Shown in pieces: positions 1-8,656 of a DNA stretch of 64,000 bases. The stretch is from assembly GCA_937943625.1 (NCBI GenBank), contig CALEAD010000010.1:1-64000 (forward strand). The letters are read 5' to 3'. This DNA is from an uncultured Anaerolineae bacterium (GTDB lineage Bacteria > Chloroflexota > Anaerolineae > Promineifilales > Promineifilaceae). The translations under genes and the position numbers were made by a program. Under the pieces are notes generated by a model, which was given only the letters and a program-made list of their open reading frames with translations, made no database searches and was not told the DNA's origin. Within the stretch, counting starts at the first letter, position 1. Each line of letters opens with the position of its first letter.

Positions 1-1
1 G

Positions 2-312
2 TCTCATCTATTATTGACACAGAGGGAACAGGTGCAGTACGACGCGGCTGGCAACCCCTTGGCGATGCAAACTACCCGCTGGCAGGTCACGGACCTGGGC
101 GGCGGGCGGCGCTTCGTCGCGCCGGTTGCTGCCTGCGCCTATCCCAACGGCGGGGGCGGGCCGTACAGCCGCAGCGACTATACGTATGATGGCTACGGCA
201 ATGTCACCCGTGTCGTGCAGTACGGCGACGCCACCTGCACGGGGGATGAAGCGACGGTAGAGCGGCAATACGTCTACAACACGGGTCGCTGGATTGTGGA
301 CCGGCCCTCCAG
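2..312 (+). pseudogene. RHS/YD-repeat protein fragment
   Basis: The reading frame is open from the left edge and carries two YD-type repeat motifs (YDAAGNPL and YTYDGYGNVTRVVQYGD), the hallmark of RHS/YD-repeat proteins, which form large secreted or surface shells around toxin tips. Sequence resembling an RHS protein stops at about base 312, inside VDRPSR. The frame then runs through unrelated sequence to a stop at 380-382. That later part is the reverse complement of another gene start, so this is a gene remnant cut by a recombination junction. The 5' end lies outside the window. Confidence 0.7.
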
Positions 313-420
313 AGAGAGTCCCAGGCGAAAACAAAGCTCACCCAGTTCTTCCAGGTTAAAAAGACGTACCAGCAGGTCATAAATGCTGTTCAGATATTGG
401 GTGTAGGTTGGGTCATTCAT
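305..420 (-). pseudogene. N-terminal fragment of effector-associated-domain-like protein
   Basis: On the minus strand, ATG at 420 follows GGAGGAG at good spacing and begins MNDPTYTQYLNSIYDLLVRL, continuing FNLEELGELCFRLGLSLEG. The LxxLFNLEELxxLCFxLGL pattern resembles the small helical effector-associated adaptor regions found at the N-termini of conflict-system proteins in Chloroflexota and cyanobacteria. The family assignment is from memory of the motif. After about 38 codons the sequence changes to the opposite-strand RHS fragment, so only the start of the gene survives. Confidence 0.55.
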
Positions 421-475
421 TACTCCTCCAGCAATAGTAGCCCCAGGCGGTGAGGCGGCAGGTGTAGGTTGGTAT

Positions 476-497
476 GCGCAGGTTTGGTAACCTGCGC
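476..497. repeat. Perfect hairpin GCGCAGGTT/AACCTGCGC
   Basis: A 9-bp perfect stem with a TGGT loop in the gene-free stretch 421-784. The rest of that stretch shows only the promoter at 627-657 and no convincing coding sequence. Confidence 0.6.
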
Positions 498-626
498 TAC
501 GTTTTTATTCGTGGTGGTGTGCCCCACATATGAAGTCTCCTGTGTACTGGCCTACAAAGGATACCTCATCACCAGCACATGTAGCAATAAGTGAATGACC
601 AACGGAAGGTGACTAACTGACCGCTT

Positions 627-657
627 TTGTACACTTTCCCTATCCTGGTGATATAAT
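627..657 (+). promoter_or_regulatory. Putative promoter of the STAS gene
   Basis: TATAAT at 652-657 is preceded by TG (649-650), giving an extended -10 element. TTGTAC at 627-632 is a possible -35 with a long 19-bp spacer. It lies about 130 nt upstream of the STAS start and would give a long leader. Confidence 0.5.
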
Positions 658-784
658 TTGCCCACTGATGGGCAGGATTCGCGGGGATTAACAGCCCGCA
701 AAGCGTGAAGCGTGGTAAGAAAGAAAGTGCGTTTCCCGTCACGCCCTATTCCCAAATCGGCAATTCTTCGAGGAGGCAGAAACG

Positions 785-1132
785 ATGAGTGAAAGCGAGT
801 TGGTTATATCCGTAGAATCGTTGAAGCGCGTAGACCTGGTTAAACTGGCAGGGCGCATTGACAGCAGCAATGCCGAACAGGTAGACGGGACGTTCAAGGA
901 GATTATTGAAAACGGCCGTGTCAACATTGTGGTTGATCTTTCCGAGGTCAACTACATGAGCAGCGCCGGGCTGCGCGCGCTGGTTTCGGCCCTGCGCGAG
1001 TGTAAACAGCGGCGCGGCGACGTGCGCCTGGCCAACGTTTCTGAGCGCGTACAAGAAGTTCTCTCTCTGGCTGGCCTTGATTCCTTGTTTGAAAGCTTTA
1101 GCGACGTCACCAATGCTGTGGGTAGTTTTTAG
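785..1132 (+). CDS. STAS-domain anti-sigma factor antagonist
   Basis: A 115-residue single STAS domain of SpoIIAA/RsbV type. Such proteins bind an anti-sigma kinase when unphosphorylated and release it when phosphorylated on a conserved serine. The core motif VVDLSEVNYMSSAGLRAL places the candidate phospho-serine in YMSSAGLR. GAGGAGG at about 768-776 precedes the ATG at good spacing. It is followed, after a 375-bp gap, by the RsbW-like kinase, a second STAS protein and a SpoIIE phosphatase, so it is probably one antagonist of a partner-switching pathway. No sigma factor is adjacent, so the output is unknown. Confidence 0.9.
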   Translation: MSESELVISVESLKRVDLVKLAGRIDSSNAEQVDGTFKEIIENGRVNIVVDLSEVNYMSSAGLRALVSALRECKQRRGDVRLANVSERVQEVLSLAGLDSLFESFSDVTNAVGSF

Positions 1133-1281
1133 GTAGATTGAGTGGGTTGGATGGTTTATTAGTTGGTTGGTTTGCTGGTAAACAGTTGTAAAGTGGTTGT
1201 GTCTATTGGCGTAAGACCGTATCACGGAGAGCGACAGAGGAGGCACGGAGAGCCACAGAGAAAAAAATCTCTGGTTTTCCT

Positions 1282-1378
1282 TACTGGAATCTGGCGAAAT
1301 TTGCGCTGACCGCTGGAGCCATAGCGCGATTTGGCAAACGCGCTACAGTGGCAGCCAACAAAAACGCCAGTGCCCGGT
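1282..1378 (-). repeat. Dispersed intergenic repeat, family I (inverted copy)
   Basis: About 95 bp that, when reverse-complemented, matches copies at 24251-24349, 34632-34694 and 49637-49738. The shared core is a GTAGCGCG-TTTGCCAAA-TCGCGCTA hairpin followed by CAGCGGTCAGCGCAAATTT and CGCCAGA-TCCAG. It occupies the non-coding stretch 1133-1507, where no gene is seen. The flanks carry GGTTGGTTTG-type low-complexity sequence at both ends. Confidence 0.75.
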
Positions 1379-1507
1379 TCCTTAATAAAACTTCGTGCCT
1401 TCCCCGTGTTGCTCCGTGTAACCATCCTGAGCCTATCTAGTTACAAACAGTCAACCAACCAAACAACCAACTAACTACATTCCCCGCCAACAGCTTACGC
1501 ACCCTCT

Positions 1508-1966
1508 ATGGCAAATACAGTCCTCACCGTCCCCGGACGCTATGATCAGATTCAGAAGATTGTGGCCTTTGTCACCCAAGGCGCCAGAGAAGCTGGGCTG
1601 GACGAAGACGCCATCTTCCACGTAGAGCTTTGCTGCGACGAGGCCTGCACCAACATCATTGAACATGCGTACGGCGGGGAAGATGTGGGCATGATCCGCG
1701 TGCGCTATGAGCTGCTCGCGGACGCATTCAAAATGATTATTCAGGACAACGGCCGTCCTTTTGATCCAGACCAGGTTCCTCCCCCCTCCCTGCCAACAGT
1801 TCCTGCGAATAGCGCGGCAGATAGCACCTTGAGCCAGCCGCAAATTGGCGGCCTGGGCCTTCACTTCATGCGCAAGTTGATGGATGAAGTGCAGTTTAGC
1901 TTTAATGCGGGCGGCGAAAATACGCTGATTATGATTAAAAAATTGGCGACTGGAGGCAACTCGTGA
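1508..1966 (+). CDS. RsbW-like anti-sigma serine kinase (HATPase)
   Basis: A 152-residue GHKL ATP-binding protein of the RsbW/SpoIIAB type, which phosphorylates STAS antagonists and sequesters a sigma factor or other partner. The N box is visible as CCDEACTNIIEHAY, the G1 box as IIQDNGRPFDP and the G2 box as GGLGLHFMRKLMDEV. A proline/serine-rich insert separates G1 and G2. No strong Shine-Dalgarno is seen before the ATG. The stop overlaps the GTG start of the next STAS gene by 4 bp, indicating translational coupling. Confidence 0.88.
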   Translation: MANTVLTVPGRYDQIQKIVAFVTQGAREAGLDEDAIFHVELCCDEACTNIIEHAYGGEDVGMIRVRYELLADAFKMIIQDNGRPFDPDQVPPPSLPTVPANSAADSTLSQPQIGGLGLHFMRKLMDEVQFSFNAGGENTLIMIKKLATGGNS

Positions 1967-2316
1967 GCGTATGGCAAGAACCAATTCCCAGTCTGACTGG
2001 GGCCTGGCTGATTGGCGTGCAAGGGCGACTTGATCACACCCTTTCCCCCACTCTAGAAGCAACACTCAACCAGCTGTTGGCGCAACAAACCATGCACCTG
2101 CTGGTAGACCTGGCCGAGGTCACCTACATTAACAGCGGTGGGTTACGCTGCCTGGTCAGCGCCTGGCGCAAGGCACAGCAACAGGGGAGCAGCGTTACCT
2201 TATGCGGGTTGAACGGCCGTTTGCAAGAGATTTTTGGCATGGTTGGCTTTGACCGCGTCTTCGTCATTTATCCCTCACGCGCCGAAGCGCAGGCCGCCCT
2301 GCATACGGCCGTCTAG
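1963..2316 (+). CDS. Second STAS-domain antagonist
   Basis: 117 residues starting at GTG, overlapping the kinase gene by 4 bp (GTGA). The STAS core reads LLVDLAEVTYINSGGLRCLVSA, with the candidate phosphorylated serine in INSGGL. It is divergent from the first STAS protein upstream, which suggests two antagonists with different inputs feeding one kinase. The phosphatase gene begins 32 bp downstream, so kinase, antagonist and phosphatase form an operon. Confidence 0.88.
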   Translation: MSVWQEPIPSLTGAWLIGVQGRLDHTLSPTLEATLNQLLAQQTMHLLVDLAEVTYINSGGLRCLVSAWRKAQQQGSSVTLCGLNGRLQEIFGMVGFDRVFVIYPSRAEAQAALHTAV

Positions 2317-2348
2317 CCCTGCCCAACCCCGCACCCCTCATCTGCTGC

Positions 2349-5255
2349 ATGAGCCTGAGCCAGATGTCCGTGACCGACAGCTCCACGTGGTCCACGCTTT
2401 CGCTTGCCCTGCTGCTGGCGGGGCTGGCGCTTAGCAGCTACATCCTCTGGCGGCGCTACCGCTCGCGTCGTCTGCTGCTGCAGCGCATCAGCGAACTGGA
2501 GGAGCTGAGCGCGGCCGGACGCGCCATTGTCGCTGCCGAATTAGACATGAGCGCCCTGTGCGCCCTCATTGCCCAGGAAGCGGGCAAAGTTATAGACAAC
2601 CAGACTTTCCAGATTGGCCTGTTTGACGGCAACGTGTACGAGGTATTATTTTGGACCATCAACGGCCGTCAGCAGCCCACGCCGCGTACCTTTGATTTGA
2701 CCGAGGGGGCAGGCATTGTCGGCTGGATACGCGAAAGCAAGCAGGCGCTGTTGGTCAAAGATTTCCTGCGCGAAATGGACTCCCTACCCGCCAAACCCCG
2801 CTCCATCAGCGATACCCCTTCCCGCTCCGCCATCTTCATCCCCCTCATCAGCGGGGAGCAGGTGCTAGGCGTCATCACCGCGCAAAGCCAGCAGCCCAAC
2901 CATTTTGACGAAGAAGACCTGCGACGGCTGATGATTCTGGCCAATCAGGCCGCCGCCGCCGTCGCCAATGCGCGCCTGTTTGCCCAGGTGCAAATGCGCG
3001 CAGCACACCTGGAACTGGTGCGCAAAATTGCGCGTCAGGTGAATGCAGTACAAGACCTGGAAGAGATTTTTAGCCAGGTTGTGACCCTGACACAGCAGAT
3101 GTTTGGCTTTCACGCTGTTCACATTTTTGGCGTCAACCCGCTCAGCGGCGAAATTGAGATTCAGGCCAGCAGTGACCCACAGGCGCCACAAGATTTGCGC
3201 CTGCGGCCGGGACAGGGATTGGTGGGAACGGCCGTTGCCACGCGCCAGACCATTCTCGCCAACGATACACGCAAAGATTCACGCTACACCGCCGCTGGTC
3301 AGGAAGACCTTACCCGCGCCGAAATCGCCATTCCCCTGCTGGTAAACGACAGCGTGGTAGGCGTGCTAGACGTACACAGCCACCACATTGGCACCTTCAC
3401 CACTCCCGACCAGACAATGCTCGAGGCGCTGGCCGTTGAGATTGCCAACGCCATTTACAAAGCGCGCGAATTTGCGCGGCAGCAAGAACGCGCCTGGCTG
3501 ACAACGGCGCAACTCCAGGTTGCCGCCGCGCTCAGCAGCAGCGACGACCTGGAAACCATGGGCGAGGCGATCACCCGCCTGACAGCCATGCTGCTGGGCA
3601 GTCACCTGTGCGCTTTGCTGCTGTGGCAAGAAGAAACAGAAGTCTACCGCTGCGCCGCGCTGTATGCGGCAAACGGCCGTCAATCAGAACTACGCCAATA
3701 CCAATTTTCCCTGGGCGATTGGCCCAGCCTCGATGCCGTACACGTTGGGCAGGAAGCAATTGCCACCAGACAGCTTCACCCGGCTGTGTTAGCCTGCCTG
3801 CCACGTAAAGGGCTGTACACCCTTCACCTGATCCCTATCGCCACCAAAACACAAATGCTTGGCGTCTTAGCGGCAGAGGTCGCTAAGGGTCTGCCCCCCA
3901 ACCAGCAGGCGCGTCAGGCAGAGCTATTGCATAACATTGCCCAACAACTGGCACGCGCCCTGGAAAACGCCTATTTGCGGCTGGCGCTGCAAGAAGAGGC
4001 ATGGGTGAACACCGTGCTGCTGCAGGTGGCAGAAGCGGTCAATAGCCGCATCGAACTCGATGAAATTCTAAACACCATTGTGCGCCTGGTGCCGATGCTG
4101 GTGGGCCTGGAATCGGTAGTGATTTTAGTTTGGGATGAGGTGACGCGGCAATTCAAGGTTGGCTCCAGCTACGGCATTAGCAACATGGCGCTGGGGCTTT
4201 TAGAAACCCTGGAACTTGCCCCCGATGAGGTGCCAGATTTTGGCGAAATCAGCAACAGCGAATCTGAAGAACTGGAAGCCACGCAGCCACGCAACAGCAC
4301 TTATGCGCTGCACTCTCGCTCCTGGCTGCAAAAGGTGATGGGCTCCCCCCACGCACACCTGACGCCCCTGCACGCGCGCCGCCGCCTGGTGGGTCTGCTT
4401 CTGGTGGGCACGCGCGAACGCGCCCTCTCTACGCGGCGTCTAAACATTCTCACTGGCATTGCACATCAAGCAGCAACGGCCGTTGTCAACTATCAGCTTT
4501 ATCAGGAAGCAACCGAACGGGAACGCCTGGCAGAAGAGTTGCGTGTGGCGCATCAGATTCAGGCCAGCCTCATTCCGCGTGGCAGTCCACAAATACCGGG
4601 GTGCAGCGTGGCCGGCTTCTGGCAGGCAGCGCGCACCGTCAGCGGCGACTTTTACGACTTTATCCCCTTGCGCAACGGCCATTGGGGCATTGTCATCGCT
4701 GATGTGGCCGACAAAGGGGTACCGGCCGCACTGTTCATGGCGCTCACACGCACCATCCTGCGCACCATCGCCCTCAATCGCAACGACCCGGCCGAAGTGC
4801 TGACGCGCGTGAACGAAATCATTGACAGTGAAGCACAGTCCGATCTATTTGTAACCATCTTCTACGGCGTCTGGCAACCGGAAACGAAAACGCTGGTTTA
4901 TGCCAATGGCGGCCATAATCCCCCCATGCTGCTGCGCGCCGACGGCCGTACTGAACTGCTAAGCAACAGCGGCATTGCCCTGGGCGTGCTGCCCGGCATC
5001 ACCATCCACTCCCGCCACGTTCAGCTGGAGCAGGGCGACACCCTGCTGCTATACACAGATGGCGTCACCGAAGCCGTGAACGAGGATTATGATGAATTTG
5101 GCATGGAGCGTATGCGCCTGGCCGCCTTGAGCGTGGCAGAGGGTGACGCTAGCGCCATTGTGCAGGCCATCACCGACGCCATTCGCAGCCATGCCGGCAA
5201 CACACCCCAGTTTGATGACATCACCCTGGTCGTGCTAAAACGCAGCGATAGCTGA
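2349..5255 (+). CDS. Membrane-anchored multi-GAF SpoIIE-type PP2C phosphatase
   Basis: 968 residues. A single transmembrane helix (about 16-33) and a short basic stretch lead into about four GAF-like sensor modules (roughly 50-205, 225-375, 390-545 and 560-730). A C-terminal SpoIIE/PP2C phosphatase domain follows (about 735-965). Metal-binding residues are visible in RTVSGDFYDF, VIADVADKGVPAALFM, LLLYTDGVTEA and FDDITLVVL. RsbU/SpoIIE phosphatases dephosphorylate STAS antagonists, and the operon position after RsbW and STAS fits exactly. The GAF modules probably sense small ligands or redox state; the signal is unknown. Confidence 0.9.
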   Translation: MSLSQMSVTDSSTWSTLSLALLLAGLALSSYILWRRYRSRRLLLQRISELEELSAAGRAIVAAELDMSALCALIAQEAGKVIDNQTFQIGLFDGNVYEVLFWTINGRQQPTPRTFDLTEGAGIVGWIRESKQALLVKDFLREMDSLPAKPRSISDTPSRSAIFIPLISGEQVLGVITAQSQQPNHFDEEDLRRLMILANQAAAAVANARLFAQVQMRAAHLELVRKIARQVNAVQDLEEIFSQVVTLTQQMFGFHAVHIFGVNPLSGEIEIQASSDPQAPQDLRLRPGQGLVGTAVATRQTILANDTRKDSRYTAAGQEDLTRAEIAIPLLVNDSVVGVLDVHSHHIGTFTTPDQTMLEALAVEIANAIYKAREFARQQERAWLTTAQLQVAAALSSSDDLETMGEAITRLTAMLLGSHLCALLLWQEETEVYRCAALYAANGRQSELRQYQFSLGDWPSLDAVHVGQEAIATRQLHPAVLACLPRKGLYTLHLIPIATKTQMLGVLAAEVAKGLPPNQQARQAELLHNIAQQLARALENAYLRLALQEEAWVNTVLLQVAEAVNSRIELDEILNTIVRLVPMLVGLESVVILVWDEVTRQFKVGSSYGISNMALGLLETLELAPDEVPDFGEISNSESEELEATQPRNSTYALHSRSWLQKVMGSPHAHLTPLHARRRLVGLLLVGTRERALSTRRLNILTGIAHQAATAVVNYQLYQEATERERLAEELRVAHQIQASLIPRGSPQIPGCSVAGFWQAARTVSGDFYDFIPLRNGHWGIVIADVADKGVPAALFMALTRTILRTIALNRNDPAEVLTRVNEIIDSEAQSDLFVTIFYGVWQPETKTLVYANGGHNPPMLLRADGRTELLSNSGIALGVLPGITIHSRHVQLEQGDTLLLYTDGVTEAVNEDYDEFGMERMRLAALSVAEGDASAIVQAITDAIRSHAGNTPQFDDITLVVLKRSDS

Positions 5256-5405
5256 CGAGGTGACAAAGTAGCAGGGTGGCTGGGTGATAAGGTGAAAAGC
5301 GTCAGTTTATGCCCAACTTACCCTTCATCCTGCCCGTTTTATCCGTTCACCTCTTTTCCCCTATCACTCTCGTTCTCACTCTCACTCACTCTTTAAGAGG
5401 TGCCC

Positions 5406-6176
5406 ATGACTAACTCTCCCCCCCTCCCCCGCCCAACCCAAGATGCGCAGCTTTTCGCCACACCCCCCATTAGCGAATCCTTTACGCAAACGGACACCTG
5501 GCGCGTGTTGCGCATCATGGGTGAATTTGTCGCCGGCTTCGATTCACTAGCAGGGCTTGGCCCGTCCGTGACCATTTTTGGCTCGGCGCGCACGGCAGCA
5601 GACGACGCGCAATACCGTCTGGCGGTTGAAACAGCGCGTTTACTCGGCGAAGCGGGTTTTGCCATCATCACCGGCGGCGGTCCTGGCATTATGCAGGCCG
5701 GCAATGAAGGCGCGCGCGCCGCCGGCGTTCGCTCAGTTGGCCTGAATATCGAGCTGCCGTTTGAGCAGCACCTGAATCCATATGTAGACCTTTCGGTAGA
5801 TTTTCATTACTTTTTTGTGCGCAAAACGATGCTGGTGAAGTACGCGCAGGCGTTTGTGATTTTCCCCGGTGGGTTTGGCACGCTGGATGAACTGTTTGAG
5901 GCGGTCACGCTGATTCAGACGGGCAAAATTTCTAACTTTCCCATTGTGCTGGTGGGGTCTGCCTATTGGGGTGGGCTGCTGGCCTGGATCAGGCAGACGA
6001 TGCTGGCAGAGGGCAAAATTTCTAACGCCGACCTGGAGCTGCTGCTGCTGACCGATTCCGCCGAAGAGGTGCGGGACATCATTGTGCACAGCATGGATGA
6101 GCCGCAGGTGCGGCAGCAGGTGGAAGCCAGGGCGCGCGAAGTGGCGCGGATGGCTTATGGAGCAAAGGAATGGTAG
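5406..6176 (+). CDS. LOG-family (TIGR00730) nucleotide phosphoribohydrolase-like protein
   Basis: 256 residues from the ATG at 5406, which has AAGAGG five bases upstream; a GTG two codons earlier is less likely. The Rossmann-type lysine-decarboxylase-like fold is recognised by ITGGGPGIMQAGNEGARAAG and the active-site signature FPGGFGTLDELFE. Family members cleave nucleoside 5'-monophosphates such as cytokinin ribotides or AMP/GMP to base and ribose 5-phosphate; the substrate here cannot be told. The last 7 bp overlap the start of the next gene, so the two are co-transcribed. Confidence 0.9.
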   Translation: MTNSPPLPRPTQDAQLFATPPISESFTQTDTWRVLRIMGEFVAGFDSLAGLGPSVTIFGSARTAADDAQYRLAVETARLLGEAGFAIITGGGPGIMQAGNEGARAAGVRSVGLNIELPFEQHLNPYVDLSVDFHYFFVRKTMLVKYAQAFVIFPGGFGTLDELFEAVTLIQTGKISNFPIVLVGSAYWGGLLAWIRQTMLAEGKISNADLELLLLTDSAEEVRDIIVHSMDEPQVRQQVEARAREVARMAYGAKEW

Positions 6177-7594
6177 TAGACGGCTGGCGGCTGGGCGCTG
6201 TCCTGTACTTACTGGCAGCAGGCTGGTTACTGGTGGGGTGTGAACGGCCGTCTGCCACGCCCCCTGCCCCTGCGCAGCCCGCCTCGGTCGTGGCGCAACA
6301 GCCCACGCCGACTCTCGTTGCTATTAACGCGCTCCCGTCCACGCCCACGGCCGTTTCCCCCACGCCTGCGCCTGCCCTGCCCCCTACCCACACGCCAACG
6401 GCCGTACCAACCGCCCTGCCCACTTCAGCCTACGCCGGGCCGGTATGTGGTGAGCTATTGCCCATTTTGCCGGCAACCGTTGCGCCAGTAACGGCCGTTG
6501 CCCCCAACTCTGCTGCCCTGGCCGCACTGCGCCAGAGCCTGCCCGAGGCGGCCCTGCCCGCTTTGCTGCAACTGCTGGCCGAGCCGGGCAAGGTCGGTCT
6601 GGCGGCCTATCGCGTGGGGCAGGCGGCCCAGGGTGTCTACCTGAATCAGGATGTGCCCATGCCCCTGGCTTCGGTCGTGAAAGTGGTACACTTGGTGGCC
6701 TATGCCGAGGTGGTGGCGGCGGGTGAACTAAATCCGCTAACGACGGTGCCGCTGACAGACATTGAGGCATATTACCAGCCGGGGCTAGACCTGGGAGCAC
6801 ATGAACGCGCCGTAGCGGAGCTGACAGCAACTGGCCGTACCTTTGGCAACCCGCCCAACTTGCTGCTGGATGAAGTGCCCTGGATGATGATCCGCCACAG
6901 CAGCAATGCCGCCACCGATTATTTGCACATGCTGCTGGGGCAGACGCGCATCGAGGAAACGGCCGTTGCCCTGGAACTAGATAGCCAGACTGCCCCCTGT
7001 CCCTTTTTGGGGCAATTTCTCGCCATGGGTAACTACACCCGCGCCGAAGTAGATGACCAGGCGGCCGTGCGCGCTCTGATTGCTAACCCAGAGGAGTACG
7101 GCCGTTTGGTCATGGAACTCACCCTGGTCTACAGCAACAGCGCCGACTTCCGCACCGCGCAGCAAGAATGGCGCAGCAGCACCCGCCGCCCCATTGGCAG
7201 CACCCAACGCCTCTTTGTGGCCAATCTCAACGCGCACGGCACAGCGCAAGAATACGCCAACCTCATGGCGCGCATTGCCCTCAATGGCCTCAGCAGCGGC
7301 GAAAGCAGCTACCTGACCCGTCGTTACCTGGAGTGGCCGATGCAGTTTGCCGTGAATCAGGCACTTTTCACCAACCTGGGCTACAAAAACGGTTCCCTGC
7401 CTGGTATTCTCACCACCGTCTACTACGCTTACCCGCGTGACACCCTTACGCCGGTAGTCGTTGCCCTCTTTTTCCGCGATCTGGACGGCAACACCTACCG
7501 CGCTTGGCGTGACAATCAGGCACACGACGAGCTGGCGCGCTGGTTACTCTACGATCCGCAGGCTATCTCTCTACTGCGCGATGTGCTACAATGA
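6170..7594 (+). CDS. Class A beta-lactamase-like serine hydrolase lipoprotein
   Basis: 474 residues. The signal peptide ends in a lipobox (LLVGC), then comes a Thr/Pro-rich linker (about 28-85), then a serine beta-lactamase/PBP fold. The SxxK motif is ASVVK, the SDN-like motif is HSSNAATDY, and the KTG-like motif is KNGSLPG. The Asn in KNG and the Ser in SSN depart from classical class A enzymes, so it may be a peptidoglycan hydrolase or esterase rather than a true lactamase. Its start overlaps the LOG-family gene. It is exported and probably membrane-tethered. Confidence 0.82.
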   Translation: MVVDGWRLGAVLYLLAAGWLLVGCERPSATPPAPAQPASVVAQQPTPTLVAINALPSTPTAVSPTPAPALPPTHTPTAVPTALPTSAYAGPVCGELLPILPATVAPVTAVAPNSAALAALRQSLPEAALPALLQLLAEPGKVGLAAYRVGQAAQGVYLNQDVPMPLASVVKVVHLVAYAEVVAAGELNPLTTVPLTDIEAYYQPGLDLGAHERAVAELTATGRTFGNPPNLLLDEVPWMMIRHSSNAATDYLHMLLGQTRIEETAVALELDSQTAPCPFLGQFLAMGNYTRAEVDDQAAVRALIANPEEYGRLVMELTLVYSNSADFRTAQQEWRSSTRRPIGSTQRLFVANLNAHGTAQEYANLMARIALNGLSSGESSYLTRRYLEWPMQFAVNQALFTNLGYKNGSLPGILTTVYYAYPRDTLTPVVVALFFRDLDGNTYRAWRDNQAHDELARWLLYDPQAISLLRDVLQ

Positions 7595-7607
7595 AAATTG
7601 GCGTAAT

Positions 7608-7672
7608 GGCAGACCGCCAACCAGCGACCGCTGACTGTATCACTGACAAGGGGCGGCAGTCGGTTGGTGGTA
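7608..7672. repeat. GCGGTC-type intergenic repeat (family II) before a secreted-protein gene
   Basis: GCAGACCGCCAACCAGCGAC and a loosely inverted partner CGGCAGTCGGTTGGTGG frame a short spacer. It is one of about eleven related intergenic elements here and ends about 40 bp before the next start codon. Confidence 0.6.
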
Positions 7673-7710
7673 GTGTAAAAGCGCACACAGGCAAAACAAA
7701 GAGGGCACAG

Positions 7711-8553
7711 ATGAAGCAATTGATGCGTAACTTATGGTTCATGGGTTTAGCAGGCTTCACTCTCGTCGTTGGGCTGACGCTTCTCGCAGGTCGCCCTGGG
7801 CAATTGCGATTACAGGCACAAGAATCGCTGCCCGATAGAAATATGCCACGGCATTTTTTACCGTTTATCGTTAACCCTCCGCCGACGCCAACCCCCACAC
7901 CCACACCAACGCCAACTTCCACACCACCCCCTACGTCCACACCAACGCCAACCCCCACACTAACCCCCATATCCATGCCACAAATTGTTAACCCTTCTTT
8001 TGAGGAAGGCTGGATTGATCTACCTCCTGCCCCAGGCTGGCTCATCAACCAACAGCCAAACGGCTGGCTGCTAAGCTGGGTTCCCGTGGGGCAGCCGCTG
8101 TATGACGACCCCGGCGTGCTTGCCCAGGGCGTGCCCGAATGCCTGCACAAGTATTGGTGGCAGCTACCGCCTAATGAATGGCCAGGCGCTCCTAATGCGC
8201 TCGTCCTGGATGGGGATGTGACGTATAAGATGTTCCATGCCGTCGCACCGTTTGGCAGCGAATTGCGTCAAACCATTACGGAATTGATGCCGGGCACAAG
8301 CTGGCGGCTGATTGTGCCCATTCAGGTGCATCTCTACGGAGACCCTGACCCTTACACGGCCGAATCTGGTGTATGGGTGAATGGCGTGGGCGGCTGGGCC
8401 AATGCCGGCATGATGGGCGACCGGACGTGGTATATGCACGAGGTGCTCTTTACCGTGCCGGCAAATGGCGCTATTGAACTGGTCGTGCGCGTGAAGAGCA
8501 AATGGAGCGGCAAGAGCTTCTTTATTGATGCGCTACGGGTGGAACTGCCGTAG
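7711..8553 (+). CDS. Secreted protein with Pro/Thr linker and C-terminal carbohydrate-binding-like domain
   Basis: 280 residues from the ATG at 7711; an in-frame ATG at 7591 would run through an intergenic repeat and is rejected. A signal peptide (about 1-34) is followed by a PTPT-rich linker (about 52-88). The C-terminal beta-rich domain begins IVNPSFEEGW and ends SFFIDALRVELP, the start and end pattern of choice-of-anchor or carbohydrate-binding jelly-roll modules. The exact family is not identified. The gene stands alone before a convergent minus-strand cluster. Confidence 0.7.
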   Translation: MKQLMRNLWFMGLAGFTLVVGLTLLAGRPGQLRLQAQESLPDRNMPRHFLPFIVNPPPTPTPTPTPTPTSTPPPTSTPTPTPTLTPISMPQIVNPSFEEGWIDLPPAPGWLINQQPNGWLLSWVPVGQPLYDDPGVLAQGVPECLHKYWWQLPPNEWPGAPNALVLDGDVTYKMFHAVAPFGSELRQTITELMPGTSWRLIVPIQVHLYGDPDPYTAESGVWVNGVGGWANAGMMGDRTWYMHEVLFTVPANGAIELVVRVKSKWSGKSFFIDALRVELP

Positions 8554-8568
8554 GGTGAGAGATTTGCA

Positions 8569-8637
8569 CGGCAGACCACTGACGGCCGACCACCATACCT
8601 GCCAATGGCGTGGTCGGCGGTCGGCCGTCAGCGGTCA
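8569..8637. repeat. Family II inverted repeat, probable bidirectional terminator
   Basis: CTGACGGCCGACCACC and its near-perfect inverse GGTCGGCGGTCGGCCGTCAG flank a short loop, between two convergent genes. It lacks a clear T-run, so terminator function is inferred from position. Confidence 0.6.
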
Positions 8638-8656
8638 AAGAGAGTTTGGCAGCGCG

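Noticed and set aside
7861..7980. ACACCAACGCCAAC-type tandem repeats as a regulatory array
   Set aside because: They encode the in-frame PTPT linker of a secreted protein, a common protein-level repeat.
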